A program made the position numbers and the translations under genes. Source: JAVVEZ01 sp032250895 (lineage in GTDB: Bacteria > Pseudomonadota > Gammaproteobacteria > Pseudomonadales > Pseudohongiellaceae). Taken from it: a DNA stretch of 25,618 nt. The notes beneath the pieces were generated by a model. It did no database searches and had not been told where the DNA came from. It saw only the letters and a list, made by a program, of their open reading frames with translations. Below are positions 15,134 to 21,916 of the stretch, piece after piece (the stretch's first letter is position 1; every line of letters begins with the position of its first letter). The stretch lies in the NCBI GenBank assembly GCA_032250895.1, contig JAVVEZ010000047.1:1-25618 (forward strand), in the 5' to 3' direction.

Positions 15134-15244
15134 ACTTCCGCTACTGATAGGGAATCAGTTCCGTAGCGCTGATTGTCACGCTGATCTCTGACGATCCAGA
15201 CCTGGCAAACCAATGAAGCATATCATTGGGCACGGTATGCACGA

Positions 15245-16462
15245 CTACTCCGCTGGCATGATCCTCAATATCCCGCCATCCCGTTCTTCCAGCACCACAT
15301 ACAGGTATTCATCAGGCCCCTGCACCACATCGCGGATGCGTTTGTGCAGGGTGGTCAGCAGACTTTCCCGACGCAGCTCTTCCATCTTGTCGTTGAACAA
15401 CACCCGTTCCAGATGCCCGGTGCCGTTGACCTCGCCCTCACGCATGGCGCCCACGAACAAATCACCGGTCCATTTCGACAGCTTGTCGCCGGTATAAAAA
15501 GTCAAGCCCGATACCGCCACCGCCGGCATCCAGTACACTACCGGATCCGCGTAACCCGCATGGCCGGGATGGCCGCCATGCCAGGGACCCGTGTAATCGC
15601 GGCCCAGGCTCACTGCCGGCCAGCCGTAATCGGTGCCGGCCCGCAAGATGTTGATCTCGTCGCCGCCGTTGGGGCCATTCTCACTGGCCCAGAGCTGCCC
15701 GGTGCCCGGATAGACAGACAGGCCGATGATGGAGCGATTGCCGTAGGTATAGATTTCCGGCCGGGCCTTGGGCTTGCCCAGGAAGGGATTGTCGCTCGGC
15801 ACACTGCCGTCTGCATTGAGCCGCAACACCTTGCCGCCCAGGGACGACAAATCCTGGGCATCCCGGTCCGGCGTGGACATGTATAGCTTGCCGTCGGACC
15901 CGAACTGAATACGGCCGGCGCCGGTGAGGTCTTCGGTATCAAAGATCACCTGGAAATTTTCCAAGCTGTCACCCGCCCACTTGCCGCGGCCGACAGTCAG
16001 CACGCCGGGCAGATTTGCATCGGGCCGGGTGTACATCAGGTAGACATAACCGTTGGCGGCAAAATCCGGATGCAGGGTCACGTCCATGTAGCCGTGGATG
16101 GTGCCGATGCCGCCGGATTCCCCGAAATTGCGGGATTCAGGGGTACCCTTGACTTCGGCCATCTTGCCCTTTTTCAGATGCATCAGCTTGCCGGGCCGGG
16201 TCACTATCAATATGCTCTCGTCGGGCATAAAGCTCATGGCCATGGGAAAGGCCATGTGCGCCACCAGTTCCACATGAATATTCATGGCCTCGCCGGTACG
16301 AAACTCCCAGGGGCCATTCCCCAATGGCAGGTTTTCCAGACCGGTGGGTGCCACCGGAAAACCGTTGGCGAATTCAGCGTTGTCGTTTTGCGCCAGGGTC
16401 CCCTGACAAAAAGCGAGTAGTAGAAAGGCAAGACCTAACAAGATGCGTTTGTTTTGATTCAT
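15245..16462 (-). CDS. Exported PQQ-dependent sugar-dehydrogenase-like protein
   Basis: This 405-residue periplasmic protein belongs to the soluble glucose/aldose-sugar dehydrogenase (GSDH, YliI-like) beta-propeller family, which oxidises sugars with PQQ. I start it at ATG 16462 (GGGAA seven bases upstream); residues 1-24 are a signal peptide (ILLGLAFLLLAFCQGTLA). Family motifs are in order: IVTRPGKLMHL, GGIGTIHGYMDVTLHPDF with the expected catalytic His, QFGSDGKLYMSTPDRDAQ, GGKVLRLNADGSVPSDNPF, YGNRSIIGLSVYPGTGQLW and ENGPNGGDEINIL (cofactor/metal site). It ends LEERDGGILRIMPAE as the family does. It is monocistronic and divergent from the methyltransferase-HNH gene. No PQQ synthesis genes are in the window. 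The true substrate is uncertain. Confidence 0.88.
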   Translation of the reverse strand: MNQNKRILLGLAFLLLAFCQGTLAQNDNAEFANGFPVAPTGLENLPLGNGPWEFRTGEAMNIHVELVAHMAFPMAMSFMPDESILIVTRPGKLMHLKKGKMAEVKGTPESRNFGESGGIGTIHGYMDVTLHPDFAANGYVYLMYTRPDANLPGVLTVGRGKWAGDSLENFQVIFDTEDLTGAGRIQFGSDGKLYMSTPDRDAQDLSSLGGKVLRLNADGSVPSDNPFLGKPKARPEIYTYGNRSIIGLSVYPGTGQLWASENGPNGGDEINILRAGTDYGWPAVSLGRDYTGPWHGGHPGHAGYADPVVYWMPAVAVSGLTFYTGDKLSKWTGDLFVGAMREGEVNGTGHLERVLFNDKMEELRRESLLTTLHKRIRDVVQGPDEYLYVVLEERDGGILRIMPAE

Positions 16463-16544
16463 AGTGGTTTCCCGCAGGTTATCCAGTTGATCCCACCCCC
16501 CCTGGGTCCAGATCAGACGCACAAGATGCTGTGCGTAGACGATT

Positions 16545-16573
16545 TTGTCAATTGTCTGGCGGGTGACTGTTAG
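16545..16573 (+). promoter_or_regulatory. Candidate promoter for the methyltransferase-HNH gene
   Basis: TTGTCA (16545-16550) and TGTTAG (16568-16573) are separated by 17 bases, a fair sigma-70 match, about 31 bases before ATG 16604. It lies in the 141-base divergent gap. No Shine-Dalgarno sequence is obvious between it and the start. Confidence 0.35.
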
Positions 16574-16603
16574 CCCCGATTATCCGTTCCCGCCAATTTT
16601 GTT

Positions 16604-18346
16604 ATGCTTCGCCATATTCCAATGACCCGGAGCGCCCTCCTGAACTACTACACCGACAATGCCGGCACGCTCTTCGCCCGTTACCAGTCCCTGGACTCCG
16701 GGGTTGTTCACGCCCCCTGGTGTAAACTGCTCCCGCAGCAAGCCGGTCTGGCCTGCGATATCGGCGCCGGTTCCGGCCGCGATGCATGCTGGCTGGCGGC
16801 AAAGGGCTGGGATGTGGTGGCCGTGGAACCGTGCCGGGCACTCAGGGAACCCGGTGAAACCTATTCGACTTCGTGCGCGTTTCAAACCGGCGGCGTTACC
16901 TGGCTGGATGACAAACTGCCCCACCTGAACAAACTGCGTGCCCTGGACCAGCGCTTCCAGCTTATTCTGATCAGTGCCGTGTGGATGCACCTACCACCCA
17001 CCCAGCATGCCCGGGCCATGCGCATCGTCAGTGACCTGCTGGCGCCGGGGGGCATCCTCGTGGTCAGCCTGCGCCATGGACCCGACGACGGACACCGCTT
17101 TCATCCCTTTTCAACCAATGAATTGATCCAGCACGCGCAACACCGGGCGCTGGTGCCTGAACTGCGCCGGGAGAACACGCCGGACTCAGGCCGGCGCGAC
17201 ATTACCTGGGATACCTTGGTCTTCCGCCTGCCCGATGATGGCACCGGCAGTCTGCCGCTGCTGCGCCACATCATCGTCAATGACAGCATGTCCTCCAGCT
17301 ACAAGCTGGGCCTGTTAAGAGCCCTGATCCGCATCGCCGAAAACGCGCCGGGCATGGTGACGAGGCGCACCGATGACTGGGTGGAAATCCCCTTCGGCCT
17401 GGTGGGGCTGTACTGGCTGAAACTCTATATGCCGCTGGTGCTCAAACACAACATGATCCAGGCCCCCGGCGCCGACCATGCCCAACACACAGGCTACGGC
17501 TGGGCCAAGGACAATTTTTACAGCCTGCAGGATTTGTCGCCCTACGATTTGCGCATCGGCGCTGGCTTCGACCGGGACACAGCACCCCGGGTGATCGGCG
17601 CCATCCGCGACGCCTGCCGTAACATCAAACAGATGCCCGCACATTTCATCACCTGGCCCGGGCAGAACCGGCAGGTGTTTGCATGCGAGACGGCTCCAGT
17701 CAGGCGCCACAACAGCCATTGGCAGATAAACAAAGAAACGCTCCAGGGCTTCGGTACCTTCTGCATCCCGTCCGCTCTGTGGCAGTGTTTCAGCCAGTAT
17801 GCCTGCTGGCTGGAACCGGCACTGCTCAACGAATGGGTCAGCCTGATGCAGGGCTGGAACCGTCAATATGACCTGTCCGTCTATGACAGGGCCCTACAAT
17901 GGGACGAAGGGAAGCGCGATACCATGGGTGTCAGGGACAGGATCAAGTTATTGCAGGAGCAGGGGCAGCCGGTGCACTGCGTCTGGACGCATAGAAAACT
18001 AAGCAACGAGAAATATGCCGTCGACCACTGCTTCCCCTGGTCGCGCTGGTTCAACAACGACCTGTGGAACCTGATGCCGGCCACTGAACAAGCCAACATG
18101 GCCAAGGGGAATAAACTGCCGTCCGCGCCGCAGCTACAGCAGTCAAAAGACGCTATTCTTCAGTGGTGGCACAAGGCCTGGCTGGAGGAAGAACACCTTT
18201 CCAGACAGTTCTACATGGAAGCAGAAGCGGCGCTGCCGTTGGTTGAGCAGGGCAGTGACAAGATGGAACTGGTATTTCACGCTTTGCAGCATCAGCGGGC
18301 GAAGTTAAAGGCGAGCCAACAGTTGGCGGAGTGGATTCACCGATGA
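16604..18346 (+). CDS. SAM methyltransferase fused to HNH endonuclease
   Basis: This 580-residue protein joins three parts. Residues about 12-205 are a class I SAM-dependent methyltransferase: motif I CDIGAGSGRD (51-60), acidic E75 in VVAVEP, ISAVWMHLPP (123-132) and LLAPGGILVVSLRHG. It lacks the DPPY or PC motifs of DNA methyltransferases. Residues about 215-450 are an unfamiliar helical region with LPLLRHIIVNDSMSSSYKL and W-rich segments. Residues about 459-505 are an HNH nuclease: CVWT (459-462), VDHCFPW (D474, H475), NNDLWNLMP (N489) and ANMAKGNKLP (N498, K501); the zinc CxxC pairs of some HNH proteins are absent. The start could also be ATG 16622 (MTRSALLNYY); neither has a clear ribosome site. 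It is apparently monocistronic. A role in nucleic-acid modification and cleavage, perhaps phage defence, is inference. Confidence 0.85.
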   Translation: MLRHIPMTRSALLNYYTDNAGTLFARYQSLDSGVVHAPWCKLLPQQAGLACDIGAGSGRDACWLAAKGWDVVAVEPCRALREPGETYSTSCAFQTGGVTWLDDKLPHLNKLRALDQRFQLILISAVWMHLPPTQHARAMRIVSDLLAPGGILVVSLRHGPDDGHRFHPFSTNELIQHAQHRALVPELRRENTPDSGRRDITWDTLVFRLPDDGTGSLPLLRHIIVNDSMSSSYKLGLLRALIRIAENAPGMVTRRTDDWVEIPFGLVGLYWLKLYMPLVLKHNMIQAPGADHAQHTGYGWAKDNFYSLQDLSPYDLRIGAGFDRDTAPRVIGAIRDACRNIKQMPAHFITWPGQNRQVFACETAPVRRHNSHWQINKETLQGFGTFCIPSALWQCFSQYACWLEPALLNEWVSLMQGWNRQYDLSVYDRALQWDEGKRDTMGVRDRIKLLQEQGQPVHCVWTHRKLSNEKYAVDHCFPWSRWFNNDLWNLMPATEQANMAKGNKLPSAPQLQQSKDAILQWWHKAWLEEEHLSRQFYMEAEAALPLVEQGSDKMELVFHALQHQRAKLKASQQLAEWIHR

Positions 18347-18960
18347 GAGGAAATCTGTAGGCAAACGCGCTTTTGGTGGGTCAGTCAAAACCAGTCTTTC
18401 CGACAGGAAACACAAGGCGGTTATTTGTGGTCACCAAAGCCCGCTGAATTTGATAATGCCGGTCCAAACTGAGACGCCATTCGTTATTCACCCCTTCAGT
18501 AGAAGAGCCGGGGCAATCAGGGCGTTTACCTGACTTTTGTAACTCCCCGAATGGCAGATATATTGATCTCAGTTATCGACGAGAAAGCAGATCAACCGAA
18601 CACTGCTTTTATTAATATTTCCTCTGGCCTTCAGGGGCCACACCCTTGCCCAAACGCTTGATATTGGAAAGGCCCGCGAGTATCTTCACACGTGAAACAG
18701 CATTCTGCCATTGTCAGTTTTTGCTACTGCAAGATAGACATACATGCCATCCATGGTAATATCCTGGGCGAGGAGGCTAAAATGGGTGTTCCAGATAGAG
18801 AGTTCGGCATGCCAACCTTGCAAAGGGACGGCGCGGCTCATGCTCACTGCAACCAGCCATGCACCATCGGATGCGGCCCTGCAGTGGGGTTTATTCGAGC
18901 CTTGTTCGTCCTCAGTGGTATCGATACCATCCCTACTCTGTTCCGCGCCGAGGTTCCGAT
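18347..18960. other. 614-base gap with no recognisable gene
   Basis: Short open frames here (for example 18692-18964 on the plus strand) lack a ribosome-binding site and family resemblance. No clear terminator follows the methyltransferase-HNH stop. Neither strand gave a recognisable transposase or RNA. The final bases hold GAGG seven bases before the ATG at 18961. It may be decayed sequence. Confidence 0.5.
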
Positions 18961-19986
18961 ATGAGACGTTCCATTACCGCACTTTTCACATTTGCCGCGG
19001 CCGCGCTGATTAGTGGAACTGCTACAGCCCACCACAGCCAGGCCATGTTCGATACCTCCCAGGAGATGCTGATTGAAGGGACCGTCGTGCGCTTCGACTG
19101 GACGAACCCGCACATGTACCTCATCGTCGAGGCCTTGGGCCCGGACGGGGAACCGACGCTGGTAGAAGGCGAAGGCCTCGCGATTACGCAGGCGCTCGTC
19201 GATGGCCTCCGGCGGGAGGCGCTCCAGCCCGGCACGCCGGTCGTCATGCGCGCAAACCCCAATCGCGGCGGCTGGGGCAAGCAGGTCCGCATTCTCGACG
19301 TCACCACCGAGGATGGTGAAATACATCCTTTCTATACAGCGAATAGCCGGAATCGCACGCTGACGCCGGCCGTGAGCCTCGCAGGTCATTGGGCGCCCTC
19401 CCGGCAGGCACTGGGTGCCGGTTTCGGCGCCATGGCGCGCTGGCCGATCACGCCGGAAGGCCGTGCCGCTCAGGCGCAACTGCTCGCTGATGGACTCTGT
19501 TTTGTCGAGCCCATACCATTTCTCGCGGTACTCGACGAGATGCGCTCGATCGAGATTGGCGAAGACGAAGTCGTGCTGCATTTCGACAACTCTGGCGACC
19601 ATGTCCTGCGTACGATTCATATGAACGCGGAACATCCAGCCGACGTTCAATCCTCGATACATGGGCACTCTGTCGGCTGGTGGGAAGGAAACACGCTCGT
19701 CATCGATACGATCGCCTTCGAGCCGAACCCCTCAGGTGCTGGCGGAAATGTGCCGTCGAGTCCGGGCAAACACACGATCGAGCGGCTGACACTAAGCGAA
19801 GAGCGCACACGGCTGCGCTATGAAATCACCATGGAAGACCCGGTGTATCTCACGAAACCGGCCACACTGGCAATGCAATGGGATCACCGCCCCGACCTCG
19901 AGTTCTCGCCCGCAACAGAAGCCTGCGACCCGGGCGTCGCGGCCAGGTATCGCGACCACGTGCCGGGATCAAAGGGGTCAGAGTAA
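18961..19986 (+). CDS. Exported DUF6152-type protein
   Basis: This 341-residue secreted protein starts at ATG 18961 with GAGG seven bases upstream; the upstream extension of the frame is rejected because the signal peptide begins exactly here (MRRSITALFTFAAAALISG, cleavage near ATA). The mature N-terminus HHSQAMFDTSQEMLIEGTVV followed by FDWTNPHMYL is the hallmark of DUF6152 proteins, exported proteins of unknown function with a conserved His-His start. The C-terminal two thirds (RSIEIGEDEVVLHFDN, WWEGNTLVIDT, LTLSEERTRLRYEI) resembles a beta-rich domain seen in related multidomain proteins. The final residues SKGSE and TAA stop come from the REP-type repeat starting at 19968, so the C-terminus is not native. 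It stands alone with mobile debris downstream. Confidence 0.85.
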   Translation: MRRSITALFTFAAAALISGTATAHHSQAMFDTSQEMLIEGTVVRFDWTNPHMYLIVEALGPDGEPTLVEGEGLAITQALVDGLRREALQPGTPVVMRANPNRGGWGKQVRILDVTTEDGEIHPFYTANSRNRTLTPAVSLAGHWAPSRQALGAGFGAMARWPITPEGRAAQAQLLADGLCFVEPIPFLAVLDEMRSIEIGEDEVVLHFDNSGDHVLRTIHMNAEHPADVQSSIHGHSVGWWEGNTLVIDTIAFEPNPSGAGGNVPSSPGKHTIERLTLSEERTRLRYEITMEDPVYLTKPATLAMQWDHRPDLEFSPATEACDPGVAARYRDHVPGSKGSE

Positions 19987-20257
19987 TTTGATGCGGCAAA
20001 ACACCAGATACTGAACTAGTCTATCGTGCCTTGTTCGCGTACCAGATACCTGAGCTGACGATGGAAGAAATCCGCACGGCCGCGAACAAGACTTGGGTAC
20101 TGGGCAACGACAGATTCAAGCAGTCCATTGAGAGGCAATTGGGCTACGAGATTCCTCCTTTTCCACGAGGAGGGGACAGGAAGCCCGTGGATGCCAAGTC
20201 CGGCAGAATCCAATTACTCTGACCCCTTTCTGACCACTTTGATCGACCCCTTTGATC
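19968..20257. repeat. REP-bounded cassette carrying a RAYT remnant
   Basis: The left copy (19968-19992, core AAAGGGGTCAGAGTAATTTG) is matched in reverse by 20208-20229 (core CAATTACTCTGACCCCTTT, one mismatch over 22 bases). A further palindromic GATCGACCCCTTTGATC lies at 20241-20257. The same family forms the inverted repeat at 13,677-13,776. The segment between holds the C-terminal part of a REP-associated transposase, so this is a decayed element of that class. Confidence 0.7.
19992..20222 (+). pseudogene. RAYT (REP-associated Y1 transposase) C-terminal remnant
   Basis: The frame reads ELVYRALFAYQIPELTMEEI, then RTAANKTWVLGNDRFKQSIE and RQLGYEIPPFPRGGDRKPV. The YRALF, IPE..EIR.A.N..W.LGN.RF...IE..LG and PRGGDR pattern is the C-terminal end of REP-associated tyrosine transposases. 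The catalytic HxH and Tyr regions are absent, and a TGA at 19989-19991 closes the frame upstream. It cannot be active. Confidence 0.7.
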
Positions 20258-20273
20258 GGGGGCTTGCCGACTT

Positions 20274-20297
20274 TGGCAATACATAATAATATTGCCA
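20274..20297. promoter_or_regulatory. Candidate operator of the PIN/RHH module
   Basis: TGGCAATA (20274-20281) and TATTGCCA (20290-20297) are perfect inverted 8-base arms around CATAATAA, ending five bases before the toxin ATG. Ribbon-helix-helix antitoxins commonly bind such dyads over their own promoter, so this is a plausible autoregulatory site. Confidence 0.5.
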
Positions 20298-20302
20298 GCA
20301 AT

Positions 20303-20734
20303 ATGATTATTGTCATTGACACCAGCGTTGCCGTAGCCGCGCTCCGTAGCCCGATGGGAGCATCGGCTGAAATAATGCGTCGTGTCCTGCGGGGCAAAAT
20401 CAAGGCAGTTGCCAGTGTGCCGCTGTTCATTGAATACGAAGCGGTAATGCTCAGACCGGCTCATTTGAAAGCTGCCAGGGTTTCCGCCAAAGCCGTGATA
20501 AACCTGCTCGATGTACTGGCAGGTGCTGTGATCCCGGTAGAAGTCTTTTATCTCTGGCGGCCCCAACTCAAGGATGCAGATGACGACATGGTGCTGGAGG
20601 CAGCAGTCAACGGGCAGGCTGGTATCATAGTCACATTCAATGTGAGCGACTTTTTGCCCGCTGCAAAAAAATTTGCAATCAGGGTGTTAACACCCGCCAA
20701 ATTTCTGAAGGAGCTACGTGATGGGTACAACTAG
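20303..20734 (+). CDS. PIN-domain toxin (COG1569-like)
   Basis: This 143-residue putative ribonuclease starts at ATG 20303 (MIIVIDTSVAVAALRS); the longer frame to 20252 has no domain content. PIN acidic residues are in place: D6 in IDTSV, E44 in FIEYE, the DADDD cluster at 91-95, and D116 in TFNVSDF. The pattern VSxxLxxEYExVxxRP and the TFNVSDF ending resemble the family annotated as PIN-type toxin component (COG1569). PIN toxins cleave RNA with a Mg-dependent acidic site. It overlaps the antitoxin gene by 14 bases, with the toxin first, the reverse of the common order. A perfect dyad lies just upstream. The module sits between two decayed RAYT remnants, which fits acquisition by mobility. 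Confidence 0.88.
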   Translation: MIIVIDTSVAVAALRSPMGASAEIMRRVLRGKIKAVASVPLFIEYEAVMLRPAHLKAARVSAKAVINLLDVLAGAVIPVEVFYLWRPQLKDADDDMVLEAAVNGQAGIIVTFNVSDFLPAAKKFAIRVLTPAKFLKELRDGYN

Positions 20735-20969
20735 TAATTATGCCTTGCGTTTGCCGGCTTCACTGAAGCAGTCGGTAGAAAAATTTGCGCAAGAGGATGG
20801 CACTTCACTCAACCAGTTTATTGTGACGGCCATTGCTGAGAAACTGGCTGCCATCAAGACAGCGGACTATTTCCAGGAGCGCGCAAAACGTGGGGATTTG
20901 AAAGCCGCGCTGGCCTTGCTAAGCCGTAAAGGCGGCGAGTCGCCACAAGCGGGGGATGAAATTTTATAG
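20721..20969 (+). CDS. Ribbon-helix-helix antitoxin (HicB/Arc-like)
   Basis: This 82-residue protein begins at ATG 20721 (AGGAG seven bases upstream; a GTG at 20718 directly precedes it). Residues 4-45 form a ribbon-helix-helix: the strand NYALRLPASL, helix SVEKFAQEDG, then TSLNQFIVTAIAEKLAAI. The SLNQFI turn is characteristic of HicB-type antitoxins annotated beside PIN toxins. The C-terminal tail (DYFQERAKRGDLKAALALL and GDEIL) should wrap the toxin. It overlaps the toxin gene, giving translational coupling. It probably dimerises and represses at the dyad 20274-20297. Confidence 0.85.
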   Translation: MGTTSNYALRLPASLKQSVEKFAQEDGTSLNQFIVTAIAEKLAAIKTADYFQERAKRGDLKAALALLSRKGGESPQAGDEIL

Positions 20970-21174
20970 TCCCGCAAATGCCAGATACTCGACCGTGGGG
21001 ACTGAACCCATGGCCGAAGGCAACGTATAACGTGCCGCGCTCAAGCGCGCCCCGGGCCCACAAGCGCATTATCCCGCTGGTGGGCTGTGCGACGTATATG
21101 GCCCCACTACCCCGATGGATTGCCAGGGAAAGCGACGGGGATCTTGGGGAGCTACACTCCGCCATATGCCTTGT
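20970..21174. other. Gap after the antitoxin, no gene recognised
   Basis: Only a small hairpin is seen (CGCGCTCAAGCGCG around 21036-21049), without a T tract. I found no gene or family match. Together with 21175-21452 this forms a 560-base region of probable mobile-element decay before the BlaI promoter. Confidence 0.4.
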
Positions 21175-21197
21175 TGAAGTGGGTTAACCCCACTTCA
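21175..21197. repeat. Perfect 9-bp dyad, REP-like
   Basis: TGAAGTGGG and CCCACTTCA flank TTAAC. There is no T tract, so it is not a typical terminator. It abuts the 3' end of the RAYT-like remnant on the minus strand and may be its REP-type end. Confidence 0.45.
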
Positions 21198-21443
21198 TCC
21201 TCGCCGCCTGCCGGGGGAATCGATTCCAGTTTGTGTAAACCCCAGTTATTTTCTGATCGCTTTGCGTTTACTCGTTCCGAAATGAGCTAAAACCTCGTCA
21301 GCGAAATACCAGTGTTGGCAGTATCGGCCCAGTAGTCCCGCGTGCCCAGGCCAAGCATTGGCTGTTGGTTCGCTGCAGGTGCTTTCCGAAGCGAGCAAGG
21401 AAATCTTGCTTGTCGACAGCATGCTGAAAAATAAAGAATACAC
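21198..21443 (-). pseudogene. Second RAYT-like transposase remnant (degenerate)
   Basis: The minus-strand frame reads CQHWYFADEVLAHFGTSKRK, then AIRK, an in-frame TAA at 21246-21248, then LGFTQTGIDSPG. The (D)EVLxxFGxxKRxAIRKY.xFVQxGID pattern is found in the middle of REP-associated transposases (the Y1 superfamily). The in-frame stop and missing ends make it a decayed copy. The match is short, so confidence is moderate. Confidence 0.5.
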
Positions 21444-21452
21444 TTTTTACAT

Positions 21453-21472
21453 TCGACTAAAAAATTAGTTGA
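21453..21472. promoter_or_regulatory. BlaI-type operator 1
   Basis: The dyad core CGACTA-N6-TAGTTG (within 21453-21472) matches the second dyad downstream (CAACTA-N6-TAGTTG). Its right arm overlaps the TTGACA -35 element of the repressor promoter, so binding should block RNA polymerase. BlaI/MecI-type repressors bind short dyads like this. Confidence 0.7.
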
Positions 21473-21498
21473 CAGGCGCATTAAACCGGCAGTAAGCT
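21469..21498 (+). promoter_or_regulatory. Promoter of the BlaI/M56 operon
   Basis: A perfect -35 TTGACA (21469-21474) and a fair -10 TAAGCT (21493-21498) are 18 bases apart. Transcription would start near 21505, inside operator 2, and 30 bases before the repressor ATG. Confidence 0.6.
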
Positions 21499-21500
21499 TT

Positions 21501-21526
21501 ATTTCAACTAAATATATAGTTGAAAT
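21501..21526. promoter_or_regulatory. BlaI-type operator 2
   Basis: A perfect 10-base dyad, ATTTCAACTA and TAGTTGAAAT, flanks AATATA. It covers the expected transcription start and lies ten bases before the ATG. Sharing the CRACTA-N6-TAGTTG core with operator 1, it points to cooperative autorepression. Confidence 0.75.
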
Positions 21527-21535
21527 GAGGTGACC

Positions 21536-21916
21536 ATGCCAGCTACTGCCAAATCCTTACTCACTGATACCGAGCTGGAGTTGATGCTCATTCTATGGAG
21601 GCTGAAAGAAGCCAGTGTCCGCCAGGTATTGGATGCACTGCCCTCCTCTCGGCAGATGGCCTATACCTCGGCGTCGACCATCATCCGCATTCTCGAAAAA
21701 AAGGGCTTCGTGGGCAGTCGCAAGCAGGGCAAGGGACATATTTACTTCCCTCTGCTGGACAAGGACGAGTATGAGAGCCGCACCCTTGGCCATGTGGTGG
21801 GGCGCCTGTTTGACAATACCCCGGCGTCGCTGGTGGCCAGACTGGTCAGTGATAACAGATTGAGTGAGGCTGAGATCACCGAAATCCGCAAGATTCTGGA
21901 CAAGGGGGAGAAATGA
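21536..21916 (+). CDS. BlaI/MecI-family transcriptional repressor
   Basis: This 126-residue repressor starts at ATG 21536 (GAGG upstream; a GTG at 21530 is possible). The winged-helix is typical: LTDTELELMLILWRLKEASV, then RQVLDAL, YTSASTIIRILEKKGFV and SRKQGKGHIYFPLL. The C-terminal part (RLFDNTPASLVARLVSDNRL and ITEIRKILDKG) is the dimerisation arm. In the family these repressors are cleaved or released when the partner M56 protease senses a signal. It overlaps the protease gene by four bases (ATGA) and is preceded by two matching dyads. The presence of no beta-lactamase suggests a different signal or target. Confidence 0.93.
   Translation: MPATAKSLLTDTELELMLILWRLKEASVRQVLDALPSSRQMAYTSASTIIRILEKKGFVGSRKQGKGHIYFPLLDKDEYESRTLGHVVGRLFDNTPASLVARLVSDNRLSEAEITEIRKILDKGEK

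Noticed and set aside
18692..18964. 90-codon Cys-containing plus-strand frame
   Set aside because: No ribosome-binding site, no recognisable family, and it runs into the start of the DUF6152 gene in another frame.
20985..21197. Possible integron attC site after the toxin-antitoxin genes
   Set aside because: GTATAACG and a GC-rich hairpin are present, but no matching GTTATAC-like partner, cassette boundary or integrase is visible.
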